19,223 bases of DNA from an uncultured Pseudomonadota bacterium (GTDB lineage: Bacteria; Desulfobacterota_B; Binatia; UBA9968), in assembly GCA_946478635.1 (NCBI GenBank), contig CAMLCX010000026.1, positions 1 to 19,223 on the forward strand, read 5' to 3'. Positions 9,114-16,976 of the stretch are shown piece after piece. The notes beneath the pieces are model-generated. The model was not told where the DNA came from, did no database searches, and saw only the letters and a program-made list of their open reading frames with translations. A program made the translations under genes and the position numbers. Positions within the stretch are counted from its first letter, which is position 1, and each line of letters opens with the position of its first letter.

Positions 9114-9132
9114 GATCCCCCGTGGAGGGATC
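9114..9132 (+). repeat. Perfect 6-bp inverted repeat in the divergent regulator/glycosyltransferase gap
   Basis: GATCCC and GGGATC flank a 7-base spacer (CCGTGGA). The dyad sits just upstream of the predicted -35 of the regulator, the usual place for an activator or autoregulatory site, and about 150 bases from the glycosyltransferase start. A dyad this short can arise by chance. Confidence 0.4.
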
Positions 9133-9279
9133 CGATATTTGTCTCTCAATAAATCGCCGATTGAGAACGTAGTCTTGGGGTGAGCGTGCTTGACAATTCG
9201 CGATATTATGAAGAAGATCCGTCGCGTGTGCAAAAAGTTTTGCCGTTCTTCTCATTGTTGATCCTACGCATTAACCAAC

Positions 9280-10719
9280 ATGATTCGGAGTTTAATCGAA
9301 TTTTTTGGCAGTGAGCAACTGGCCTGGTATGCCTTGGCACTCATGGCGTGTTTGTTCTTGTTCGCCCAAGCGCCTCGTACCCGTTTGACAACCGATCCGG
9401 TTCTATACGCGGCTGTTGCCCGGACCATGGCGGACAGCGGTGACTACTTCAATTTGCGATTGGGTGACGAGCCCTATTACAACAAACCGCCGCTGCAATT
9501 TTGGCTGGCTGCCGCAGCGATCAAGATTCTTGGGCCAAACGTCCTGGCGGTGTCTCTCTTCTCACGCCTGTTCGGCATCGGTTGCGTGTTTCTTACGGCC
9601 TGGTTGGGCGCCCGTTTATATGGCGCGCGAGTGGGATGGATCGCCGGACTCGCTCTGACGTCGAGTTACGTCTTTTTTCGGAGCAGCGCTACTTTTCGTC
9701 TTGATTCCGCCTTGACGTTTGGAATCTTGCTGGCGTTGTATGGTTATTTTTCCAGTCCAAAGAATTGGGGGCCGCCGCTATTCTATTTGGGCATCTGCAT
9801 TGCCGTCTTATCCAAAGGGCCTCCCGGGATATTGCCGCTTTTTATCGCTCCGGCGCACGCACTCTTCAGCTCCCGTGGCGCTGGTGCCCGGTTGCAAGCG
9901 GCTCGATGGTTGGCGTGGTCACCGCTTCTTTTGCTGCCACTGTGTTGGTGGCTGTATCTTCTGTTTAACGACGGAACCCAGCCGATCCACATGTTGCTTG
10001 ATGACCTCATGAAAAGCAAAGCGGGGACTGTGTCGAGACTCCAGGCATTCTTCACAAATTACATTGTGCTGGCATTTTTTGGCTACTATTGGCCCTGGCT
10101 GCCTTTTGCGGGGGTTGGGGCGTGGGTTGCGTTTAAGCAGTTGAGTCCTTCGGAAAAAAATCCACCCGACCGTGCTTCAGCCGTTCTGCTGCTGGCTTGG
10201 ATTGGGATTGCTATCGTGAGCTGCGCGCTCAAGAAAGCTCAATATCCCCGTTACGTTGTATTTGCGCTTCCGGCGGTGTCCATCGTCACGGCGCTTGGGT
10301 TCATGCGCGTTACCGGCGGCAAATATTTCGAGTGGCTGCGCGGCGGCATCGCCTTGTTCGCTCTCGTCGGAGCTTTTCTAATCGCGTGCTTTCCGACGAC
10401 GCGGGTGCTGGGAACGAATGAGCAGTTCTATGCGATGGCGGAGCTTTTGAACAACCGGCTTGCGCCAAAGTCCTCGGTGCCGATGCTCAGACTGAAGCCC
10501 GAGGCCAAACTATCATCCACCGAAAAGAGCACTGCGATCTTCTTTCTCAATAGGCCGATCAAGCTGGTGTCCGTGGAGGAAGTTAAAGAAGCGTCCACAC
10601 AAACACGGGTGACACTGCTAATTCGGAAAAGCGAGTTTGCCAAGAGCCGCAATATGTTGCCGCTTGGCGTCTTGTTTGATGCGCCCGATTACATTCTGGC
10701 GGAGGTGCCGCGCCATTAG
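9280..10719 (+). CDS. ArnT/PMT-family membrane glycosyltransferase (GT39/GT83-like)
   Basis: This is a 479-residue polytopic protein with about ten or more hydrophobic segments over the first 390 residues and a soluble C-terminal part. The family signature is near the N-terminus: an acidic residue (D39 in LTTDPVLYAAVARTM) after TM1, then GDYFNLRLGDEPYYNKPPLQFWLA (the KPPL motif at 69-72), then FSRLFG and FRLDSALTF. Such enzymes move sugars from a polyprenyl-phosphate carrier to lipid A, protein or other envelope acceptors on the periplasmic side; donor and acceptor cannot be read from sequence. The usual DE pair of the first loop is DP here, though D63-E64 lie further on. The ATG at 9280 lacks a clear Shine-Dalgarno. 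It diverges from the regulator, which may control it (inference). It converges with the small gene at 10873-11181. Confidence 0.85.
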   Translation: MIRSLIEFFGSEQLAWYALALMACLFLFAQAPRTRLTTDPVLYAAVARTMADSGDYFNLRLGDEPYYNKPPLQFWLAAAAIKILGPNVLAVSLFSRLFGIGCVFLTAWLGARLYGARVGWIAGLALTSSYVFFRSSATFRLDSALTFGILLALYGYFSSPKNWGPPLFYLGICIAVLSKGPPGILPLFIAPAHALFSSRGAGARLQAARWLAWSPLLLLPLCWWLYLLFNDGTQPIHMLLDDLMKSKAGTVSRLQAFFTNYIVLAFFGYYWPWLPFAGVGAWVAFKQLSPSEKNPPDRASAVLLLAWIGIAIVSCALKKAQYPRYVVFALPAVSIVTALGFMRVTGGKYFEWLRGGIALFALVGAFLIACFPTTRVLGTNEQFYAMAELLNNRLAPKSSVPMLRLKPEAKLSSTEKSTAIFFLNRPIKLVSVEEVKEASTQTRVTLLIRKSEFAKSRNMLPLGVLFDAPDYILAEVPRH

Positions 10720-10872
10720 TGGCGAGAGTTACCGCATGCCGGGTGGTCATGACGAGACTTTATCTCTGACGGGATCGAACCACGCCATCGCAGTGACCTG
10801 GTCCGCGGGCTGTCCATGTGCCGCGCAAAGTCGGAGCAATCACTCGCGTCGTTTCAGGTTAGAATTCCAGGG

Positions 10873-11181
10873 TTACAATGTGTACGGAAGATCGAGATCG
10901 CCGATTTCTTTGATCGGCCGGCCAACGTGATTCTTCAGCAAATGGGACACGAGCAGGAAGAATCGGGTGTCGTCGAAGGAAAGCGTGCCGTTGTAATGTT
11001 CGTCGCCATGTTCGATGACCAGGAAACACTTGTTGGATAATCGCCGGTCGGTCTGGGCATATTTGAGTATGCCGATTTCACCTTCAACGATTTTGCCGCC
11101 GTCTTTGACCGCTTGAGCCCAGACCGGCGGCCAATTTTTGGCTGCGCCGGAGTTCATCAGGGGATGATGTCGAAGTTCCAT
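10873..11181 (-). CDS. Small conserved protein of unknown function (102 residues)
   Basis: The protein starts MELRHHPLMN and contains NWPPVW, a G-E-I-G-I-L-K strand, KCFLVIEH, GTLSFDD, and ends RPIKEIGDLDLPYTL. I recognise this combination as a recurring hypothetical protein with no assigned function; the recall is from memory and untested. The residue pattern (alternating hydrophobics, conserved Trp/Pro and acidic pairs, no TM or signal peptide) indicates a small soluble folded domain rather than a spurious frame. A promoter-like pair (TTGACA, 18 bases, TTAAAT) lies just before it and no Shine-Dalgarno is visible. It is 161 bases downstream of the GH57 gene on the same strand, so it may be the last gene of the glycogen cluster or an independent unit. 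Confidence 0.75.
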   Translation of the reverse strand: MELRHHPLMNSGAAKNWPPVWAQAVKDGGKIVEGEIGILKYAQTDRRLSNKCFLVIEHGDEHYNGTLSFDDTRFFLLVSHLLKNHVGRPIKEIGDLDLPYTL

Positions 11182-11188
11182 CGAGCCA

Positions 11189-11218
11189 ATTTAACCAAAA
11201 GGCTCGGCATGCTGTCAA
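11189..11218 (-). promoter_or_regulatory. Predicted promoter of the 102-residue gene, close to the start codon
   Basis: On the minus strand a consensus TTGACA (11218-11213) is followed after 18 bases by TTAAAT (11194-11189; 4 of 6). Only 7 bases separate the -10 from the ATG at 11181, so the transcript would begin at or next to the start codon. There is no Shine-Dalgarno, which fits leaderless translation. Confidence 0.5.
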
Positions 11219-11342
11219 TAAAAAATTGTACTCCGTCCTGGGCTGCATAGAGGGCCTTAAGACATCAACGTGTCTTCTTGGGGCCGCCGCAACACCCGCC
11301 AAACTTGTCGCCGCGTCCGGAAGCGATTGGGCATTTTTGAGG

Positions 11343-13769
11343 TTACTCGGGCACTCTAACCCGCACGAGCCGGCCGATGTTTTGAAAGCCTGCAATCCAG
11401 CGCCCCGCGTTCTCGTCGCCGGTGGATCGCGCTTTCAGGTAGCGGGGATATTGCTGTTCTAGGAGCTGATAGAAAAGATTCTGAACCTTCCACAGATCGA
11501 CGCTGAACGGCAGGTGCTGGAGGGTTGCCGCGGCGTCATAGAATCTCTCGAGACAAGTTAGCGAGGGATCGGCCGAAAACGCTTCAGCCGACAGCTCGAG
11601 CGCCTGGCGATAGGAAAACTCGAGCGTCGCGGCATCCAAAGCCACGCCCTCCTGGCGCGCTGATTGTAGGAGTGCCAGCAATCGCGCTTGGTGGATGCCG
11701 GGCCGCTCCAGGAGGGCGCGCAGCTGATTGTTCAAAACGACATCCGCCGCTGCGGAAAAGCCCTTCGGCAGCGGTATGCCGAGATCGGTGATCAAGCGCA
11801 TGAGCGGGGCGCGGGACTCGTAGATTTGCCGGTACAAAGCTTCCGCTTCCTGGAGATTGGCCGTAAGAATCGTCTGCAGCACTTTTATTTGTTCGTCGCG
11901 GAACAGCGATTGCAGCGAATAGTATGACCCTCCGAAGGCGCGCTCCATCTCGAGCAGCGTCGCCGTGAGATCGGCGCGCCTGAACGGCTCGCCAATCCTA
12001 TTCATGATTTTCTCATAACTCTCATCGTCGGCGTCTCTGGCGATGCTTGCCGTCATGTTGTGATCGCCGAAATGGAGCGCGGCAAAGATCAGCCGCTCTG
12101 ATTCGAGCGTGATCTTCGAGCGCAGTTCGATGCGACCGGCGCCGAGCTTGGCGCGGCCGGCGTTGAGGACCTGGCGGTCGTGGAGCACCGCGTCGTAGCA
12201 GTAGATGGCGCGATGCTCGGGGAAATCGTCGATCAAATGGGTGAGCGCGTAGTCCGCGGCGAGTTTTGGAAAATCAACCTTGGCGGGGCGGACCCAGCGA
12301 TCGTAGACGCGCGCTCCGTCGCCTTCTTCGGCTACGTTGCTCTTCGCCGCAGCCAGGCGCCGCACGAACTGCAGTTCCATCGAGTCGCCAAAAAGCTCCT
12401 GTGCCAACTGCACGGTGCGGCCGGCAAATTGCAGCACCTGCACCGTCTCGATGCCGGCGAGGTCGTCAAAGAACCAGCCGCAGCTCGTGTACATGAGCAT
12501 GGCGCTGCGTTGGAGCTCAAGAAGTTTGAGGGCGGTCGTTTTCTGCGGCGCGGTCAATGTTTGGATGGCGTTACGCTGGAGAAAGTTTTCGATGTTGTCA
12601 TTCGAGCGGTCGAGTGCCACGGCGATGTAGTCGTCGCGTGCCGTCCAGGGATCGCGCAAAAGATCCTGCGCCTTGCGCTGCCATAGAGGAGCAACGTGAT
12701 CGCGCAACCAGTCGAGGGCGTTGCGCAGGGGCGTACGCCAGGCTTGATTCCAGGCCGGATGCGTGCCGGAGTTGCAGCCGCAGTCGCTCCACCAACGGTC
12801 GATGCCGTGGGCGCAGCTCCAGGAACTCTTCTCGAAGATTTCCACTTCGTGGGTCGGGGGATGGCTCGCCAAATATTCGCCGTAGTTGGTCAGACGCGCC
12901 AAACCTCGCGCTTCGATCTGCTCCAGCACATAGGCGAGCGCCATATCGCCGAAGCGATGATGATGGCCGTAGCTTTCGCCGTCGGTGGCGATATGCACGA
13001 GTTGCGCCTGTTCCACAGCGGGCGAGAAAGCGCCCGTCAAGCGCTCGATAAACCGCTCGCCGTGCGACAGCAACCCCTCAAAAGCCACAGCGCGCGCGAT
13101 CGGACCATGGTAAAAGAATATCGCAATGGATCGGCCCGACGGTAACGGTTGGCGATAGGGCATCGAAGGATCGATTTGGGATCCGTTCAAATCGCGCCAT
13201 GCGGTCTTGCCGACGGACCTTATCCGTGCGGCTTGATGGGGCGCGAGGACGGTAAATCGAATGCCAGCCTGCGCGAGCAAATCCAGCGTTTCCAAATCGA
13301 CAGCGGTTTCCGGCAACCACATGCCCTCGGGCGCCCGGTTGAAGCGGTGTTCGAAATCACGGATGCCCCAGCGAATCTGCGTCGCTCGATCCCGGCTGTT
13401 GGCGAGCGGCATGATCATGTGGTTGTACACTTGGGCCATGGCCGAACCGTGGCCGGAAAATTGTTCCCGGCTTTGCCGGTCGGCATCGAGGATCGCGGCA
13501 TAGACCTCGGGCGCTTTGAATTCCAGCCAGCTGAGCAACGTGGGCCCGAAATTAAAGCTGATCTTGGAGTAGTTGTTGACGAGCTTGACGATCAGTCCCT
13601 GTTCGTCGAGGATGCGCGAGACGGCATTGGGCGCGTAACATTCTCGCGTGACTCGCTCGTTCCAATCATGGTAGGGCGCCGCCGAATTCTGCAACTCGAC
13701 GGCTTCGAGCCAGGGATTTTCACGCGGCGGTTGGTAGAAGTGGCCGTGTATGCAGATCGAATGTTCCAT
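11343..13769 (-). CDS. GH57-family glycoside hydrolase with DUF3536 C-terminal region
   Basis: This 808-residue cytoplasmic protein belongs to the GH57 alpha-glucan enzymes (amylases, pullulanases, branching enzymes). The N-terminal catalytic barrel shows ICIHGHFYQPPREN (5-18), FSGHGSAMAQVYNHMIMPLA (104-123), GMWLPETAVD (149-158; E154 sits where the family nucleophile is expected) and DGESYGHHHRFGDMALAY (263-280; D263 is the likely acid). The remainder (about 290-808) matches the long helical DUF3536-type tail. The start at 13769 is chosen because family homology begins at once; the frame extends to a TTG at 13847, adding 26 unrelated residues. No good ribosome site precedes it. It follows glgC by 281 bases on the same strand. 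Its exact reaction is unknown; in this glycogen context branching, debranching or amylase activity are all possible. Confidence 0.9.
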   Translation of the reverse strand: MEHSICIHGHFYQPPRENPWLEAVELQNSAAPYHDWNERVTRECYAPNAVSRILDEQGLIVKLVNNYSKISFNFGPTLLSWLEFKAPEVYAAILDADRQSREQFSGHGSAMAQVYNHMIMPLANSRDRATQIRWGIRDFEHRFNRAPEGMWLPETAVDLETLDLLAQAGIRFTVLAPHQAARIRSVGKTAWRDLNGSQIDPSMPYRQPLPSGRSIAIFFYHGPIARAVAFEGLLSHGERFIERLTGAFSPAVEQAQLVHIATDGESYGHHHRFGDMALAYVLEQIEARGLARLTNYGEYLASHPPTHEVEIFEKSSWSCAHGIDRWWSDCGCNSGTHPAWNQAWRTPLRNALDWLRDHVAPLWQRKAQDLLRDPWTARDDYIAVALDRSNDNIENFLQRNAIQTLTAPQKTTALKLLELQRSAMLMYTSCGWFFDDLAGIETVQVLQFAGRTVQLAQELFGDSMELQFVRRLAAAKSNVAEEGDGARVYDRWVRPAKVDFPKLAADYALTHLIDDFPEHRAIYCYDAVLHDRQVLNAGRAKLGAGRIELRSKITLESERLIFAALHFGDHNMTASIARDADDESYEKIMNRIGEPFRRADLTATLLEMERAFGGSYYSLQSLFRDEQIKVLQTILTANLQEAEALYRQIYESRAPLMRLITDLGIPLPKGFSAAADVVLNNQLRALLERPGIHQARLLALLQSARQEGVALDAATLEFSYRQALELSAEAFSADPSLTCLERFYDAAATLQHLPFSVDLWKVQNLFYQLLEQQYPRYLKARSTGDENAGRWIAGFQNIGRLVRVRVPE

Positions 13770-13859
13770 AGGGAGGTGCCCAGGTGCGGCGATGGCGCGC
13801 AATGCCCAGTCCGGTTTGTTCACGGTAAAGCTGCGATCGAAGTACAACCCTTCCGGAAC

Positions 13860-13882
13860 GAAGGCAAAGCGGCTGTGCCTTC
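13860..13882 (+). repeat. 7-bp inverted repeat upstream of the GH57 gene
   Basis: GAAGGCA and TGCCTTC flank a 9-base loop, giving a perfect 7-bp stem. It lies 91-113 bases upstream of the GH57 start in the 281-base gap after glgC (13770-14050), where I see no convincing gene. No T-run follows on either strand, so it is not a simple terminator. It could be an operator or mRNA stem-loop. Confidence 0.4.
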
Positions 13883-14050
13883 AATATGCAAGCGGGCGAG
13901 TTGCCCATGAGGGCAGCAGCGAAAAGGTCAAACATCGTGCCGAAGGCTGAGAGCAAAATTGACCATTCGCGCCGGTGCCTTCTTTCCTCCAGGGTCACAC
14001 CTCGATCAACGGAGCGTCGTCAGGTTTCCTCGTAGCATGAATTATCCGGC

Positions 14051-15301
14051 CTAGGGGTTGCTCATGACCCAAGTTGTCTTGCGCGGCCCGCGCCCGAGGA
14101 CAACCACGCCATTGCGTGAGACGGTATATCGTTGCCGATCTTTTTCCACGTCATAACCAATCTCGGTGCCCGACGGAATCACGTTGGCCTTGTCGATGAT
14201 GGCGTTTCGGATCCGGCAGTTCCTGCCGATCTCCACCCAATCCATGATGACTGAATTTTCAATGCGGCTAAAGCTGTGGACTCTGACGTTGCGGCCGACA
14301 ACGCAATTGTCCAGGTAGCTGCCGCTGATGATCGTGCCCTCGGCGACGACGGAGTTGACCGCCATGCCCTGGCGGTCTTTCCAGTCGAAGACGAACTTAG
14401 CCGGCGGGTCGGCGTAACCCACGGTTCGCAGCGGCCAACTGCGATTGTACAAGTTGAACGAAGGATCGATGGAGCATAGATCCATGCTGGCGTCGTAGTA
14501 GGCATCCAGAGTGCCGAGGTCGCGCCAGTAGCTCGGTTCTTCGCCTTTGGAAGGAATCGGCACGCGGTTCTTGCGAAAATCATAGGCATAAACTTGCCGG
14601 CTCTTGATCAGCTCGGGAAGTATGTCGCGACCGAAATCGTGCGTGCTGGCGTCGTTTTTTGCGTCCGCATCGAGCGTTTCGAGCAAAACTTCGTTGTTAA
14701 AAAGGTAATTCCCCATGGATACGAGCGCGTAGTTGGGTTCGCCAGGGATCGATTTTGGATTTTGCGGCTTTTCGTCGAAGCCGATGATGCGCCAGTCGGC
14801 ATCCACCGTCATGACGCCGAATTGTGAGGCTTCTTCGATCTTGACCGGCAGTGCAGCAACGGTGACATCGGCCATGTTTTTTTGGTGTTCGTCGATCATC
14901 TGGCGCACGTTCATGCGATAGATGTGATCGGCGCCGAAAACGGCCACCAATTTCGGGCTATGGCGTTGGAGCAAGTAGGAATTCTGATAAACCGAGTCGG
15001 CGGTTCCCTGGTACCAGTCAGTTCCCGAGCGCATCTGCGCGGGAACCGGCGTCACGAAATGCTCGCCGAGAAAGTCGGCGGTGCGCCAACCGCGGTCGAG
15101 GTGCTCCAAGAGTGATTGGGCCTTGAACTGGGTCAAGACGTAAATCGACAAAATCCCGGAGTTGACGAAATTCGACAACACGAAATCGATGATGCGATAC
15201 CTACCGCCGAACGGCACGGCAGGTTTCGCACGATGCTCCGTCAGTGGATAGAGACGCTCGCCCCGGCCGCCCGCCAATACAACCCCGAGAACATACATCA
15301 T
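14051..15301 (-). CDS. glgC: GlgC, glucose-1-phosphate adenylyltransferase (ADP-glucose pyrophosphorylase)
   Basis: GlgC makes ADP-glucose from glucose-1-phosphate and ATP, the committed step of bacterial glycogen synthesis. The 416-residue protein has the nucleotide loop AGGRGERLYPLT (10-21), KPAVPFGGRYRIIDF (26-40), WYQGTADSVYQN, and the catalytic aspartate in FGADHIYRM (D125, equivalent to E. coli D142). FDEKPQNP, DFGRDILPELI, YWRDLGT and a left-handed beta-helix C-terminal part (ISGSYLDNCVVGRNVRVHSF) follow. The ADH form instead of the GDH of E. coli is, as I recall, also found in actinobacterial GlgC. The start ATG overlaps the glgA stop (ATGA), so synthesis is coupled; the second ATG at 15298 is an alternative. 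The N-terminus lacks the roughly 15-residue extension of E. coli GlgC, part of its activator region, so allosteric control may differ (inference). Confidence 0.96.
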   Translation of the reverse strand: MMYVLGVVLAGGRGERLYPLTEHRAKPAVPFGGRYRIIDFVLSNFVNSGILSIYVLTQFKAQSLLEHLDRGWRTADFLGEHFVTPVPAQMRSGTDWYQGTADSVYQNSYLLQRHSPKLVAVFGADHIYRMNVRQMIDEHQKNMADVTVAALPVKIEEASQFGVMTVDADWRIIGFDEKPQNPKSIPGEPNYALVSMGNYLFNNEVLLETLDADAKNDASTHDFGRDILPELIKSRQVYAYDFRKNRVPIPSKGEEPSYWRDLGTLDAYYDASMDLCSIDPSFNLYNRSWPLRTVGYADPPAKFVFDWKDRQGMAVNSVVAEGTIISGSYLDNCVVGRNVRVHSFSRIENSVIMDWVEIGRNCRIRNAIIDKANVIPSGTEIGYDVEKDRQRYTVSRNGVVVLGRGPRKTTWVMSNP

Positions 15302-16758
15302 GAAGGTCTTTGTGCCCCTCTAGCTGAAAGTTGCCGATACAAGTTATTGTACAATTTAGCCGAGTGATCCCAAGAGTAGTCCATCGCCATGGCCCGGCGC
15401 CGAAGTGCCGTCCAGGCGTGCTCGTCGCGATAGAGCGCAAGCCCCCGGTCGATTGCGGCAAGCAGTGCCCGGCTCTCGTAGGGATGGAAAACAAAACCCG
15501 TCCCGGTTTGGCTCTTGGCATCGTAATCCTGCACGGTATCCTTCAATCCGCCGACGGCGCGTACAACCGGGATCGTAGCATATTTGAGACTGAACATCTG
15601 GTTGAGCCCACAGGGCTCGTAAAGCGACGGCATCAAGAACAAATCGGCGCCGGCTTCGATCTGATGGGCCAAGGCCTCGTTAAAGCCAATCTCTATGGCG
15701 ACCTGGTCAGGATACTTCTGCGCCGCTTCGCTAAAAAATTTTTCAAACCGCGGATCGCCGCTTCCGAGCAAAACGATCTGTACGTCGCGCGCGATCAAGG
15801 AATCGAAAATCTCTTCGACCAGATCGAAGCCTTTCTGCAAGGTCAAGCGGGAAATCATCGCGAGGAGAGGTGTATGGCTTTTCTGCGGCAGCTCGACGGT
15901 ACGTTGCAGGGCCCCTTTGCAGTGACTCTTCGCCGTCAAGGTGTTCTCGCCATAGTGGTGCGCCAGGTACGGATCGGTCCACGGATTCCAAAGGTGATAA
16001 TCGACGCCGTTCAAAATGCCGACGAGGTCAGACGCGCGCTGCTGGACGACGCCTTCGAGACCGAAGCCCTGTTCCACGGTCACGATCTCCTGGGCGTAGG
16101 ACGGACTGACCGTGGTAAGCTTATCGGCAAATAGCAGGCCGCCTTTGAGGAAATTGACATTGCCGTAGTACTCGAGATGTTGCGGCGTGAAATAAGCCGC
16201 GTCGAGGTTCAAAAGCGGCCAGGTACTCTGCGGAAAAACGCCTTGAAAACCCATATTATGAACAGTGAAAACCGTTTGGGCCGCAGCCAGTTCCGCATAC
16301 CGCGCTGGCTGGGTTTTTAGAAACACCGCGCCCAATGCCGTTTGCCAGTCATGGAAATGCAACACATCGACGGAGCGCTGACGCAAAAGTTCCAGCGCCG
16401 CCCGGCTAAAAAAGACAAAACGTTCGGCGTTGTCCGGATAATCGCCGCTCGCGCTGCCGTAGAGAAACTCCCGGTCGAAGTACTGATCGGCACGAATCAA
16501 ATAAACAGGCAAATGTTTTTCGATCGAACTCTCGAGAACACTGCCTTCTTCCTGGCGGTCGGCAACCGGCACTCGAACCTTGATGCCGGCGTCGCGCAGC
16601 GCAAAATCTCCTTGCAGCGCGGAGCGGCAGGCCGGCGCTACGACGCAGAGTTCGTGGCCGAGCCGTTGCAACGCAAGGGTCAGCGTTCCGAGAACATCGG
16701 CCAACCCTCCGGTCTTGGCGAACGGAGTGACCTCCGAAGCGATCATTGCGATTTTCAT
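15298..16758 (-). CDS. glgA: GlgA, ADP-glucose-dependent glycogen synthase (GT5)
   Basis: GlgA transfers glucose from ADP-glucose to the non-reducing end of an alpha-1,4-glucan. The 486-residue protein is family-typical in length (E. coli 477). It has the N-terminal sugar-nucleotide loop KTGGLADVLG (K15-G24), HFHDWQT (134-140), FTVHNMGFQG, LNGVDYHLWNP, the C-terminal R304 and K309 of MISRLTLQKG, and EPCGLNQM with E381 at the active site. All key residues are present. It ends in a 4-base overlap with glgC, and 218 bases separate it from malQ upstream, with no gene seen in that gap. The ATG at 16758 is followed directly by the conserved start MKIAMIASEVTPFAKTGG; the Shine-Dalgarno is weak. Confidence 0.97.
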   Translation of the reverse strand: MKIAMIASEVTPFAKTGGLADVLGTLTLALQRLGHELCVVAPACRSALQGDFALRDAGIKVRVPVADRQEEGSVLESSIEKHLPVYLIRADQYFDREFLYGSASGDYPDNAERFVFFSRAALELLRQRSVDVLHFHDWQTALGAVFLKTQPARYAELAAAQTVFTVHNMGFQGVFPQSTWPLLNLDAAYFTPQHLEYYGNVNFLKGGLLFADKLTTVSPSYAQEIVTVEQGFGLEGVVQQRASDLVGILNGVDYHLWNPWTDPYLAHHYGENTLTAKSHCKGALQRTVELPQKSHTPLLAMISRLTLQKGFDLVEEIFDSLIARDVQIVLLGSGDPRFEKFFSEAAQKYPDQVAIEIGFNEALAHQIEAGADLFLMPSLYEPCGLNQMFSLKYATIPVVRAVGGLKDTVQDYDAKSQTGTGFVFHPYESRALLAAIDRGLALYRDEHAWTALRRRAMAMDYSWDHSAKLYNNLYRQLSARGAQRPS

Positions 16759-16976
16759 TTAGGTCTAGTCTCGATGCTAAATTCGAGCGAATCGCTAACG
16801 CACCAGTCTGTCCTTGGCCTCTGAGGGAATCCCGGCGAAATCCGCAACCATCCACACCGGTCAATCGTCGCGCGAAATTGTGAAGCTCACGGTTGGTGCG
16901 CCCACTGCCGTCGGACCTGAAGCGCGCCTCGCACGATGCCGTTGCAGCGCTGCGGGGTTACGACGTTCGGGAGATT

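Noticed and set aside
9175..9192. Sigma54-like -24/-12 element (TTGGGG...TGCTT) upstream of the glycosyltransferase
   Set aside because: The GG-to-GC spacing is 9 bases instead of the strict 10, and the -12 lacks the full TTGC, so it is unlikely to be functional.
9075..9233. Longer N-terminus for the AlgB-like regulator
   Set aside because: The extra 53 residues show no receiver homology, run into the promoter-like region and are basic and atypical; receiver homology starts shortly after the ATG at 9071/9074.
10771..10781. tRNA T-arm-like GGTTCGATCCC on the minus strand
   Set aside because: The T-stem does not pair fully and no acceptor, D or anticodon arm can be built around it.
11259..11276. 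Hairpin AAGACA-TCAACG-TGTCTT as terminator of the GH57 gene
   Set aside because: The stem is short and AT-rich, with no T-run after it on the minus strand; an intrinsic terminator is not supported.
13770..13847. TTG start for the GH57 gene at 13847
   Set aside because: The extra 26 residues precede the conserved family N-terminus and the purine-rich stretch before the TTG is directly adjacent, leaving no proper spacing.
12180..13910. Long plus-strand open frames opposite the GH57 gene (12180-12686 and 13149-13910)
   Set aside because: They are antisense shadows of a clear GH57 coding sequence in GC-rich DNA and show no domain features.
13720..13998. 92-residue minus-strand frame between glgC and the GH57 gene
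   Set aside because: It overlaps the GH57 start, has a basic, low-complexity-looking composition and matches no family I recognise.
15331..16134. 267-residue plus-strand frame opposite glgA
   Set aside because: It is the mirror of the glgA coding frame; glgA carries all catalytic motifs and the antisense product resembles nothing known.
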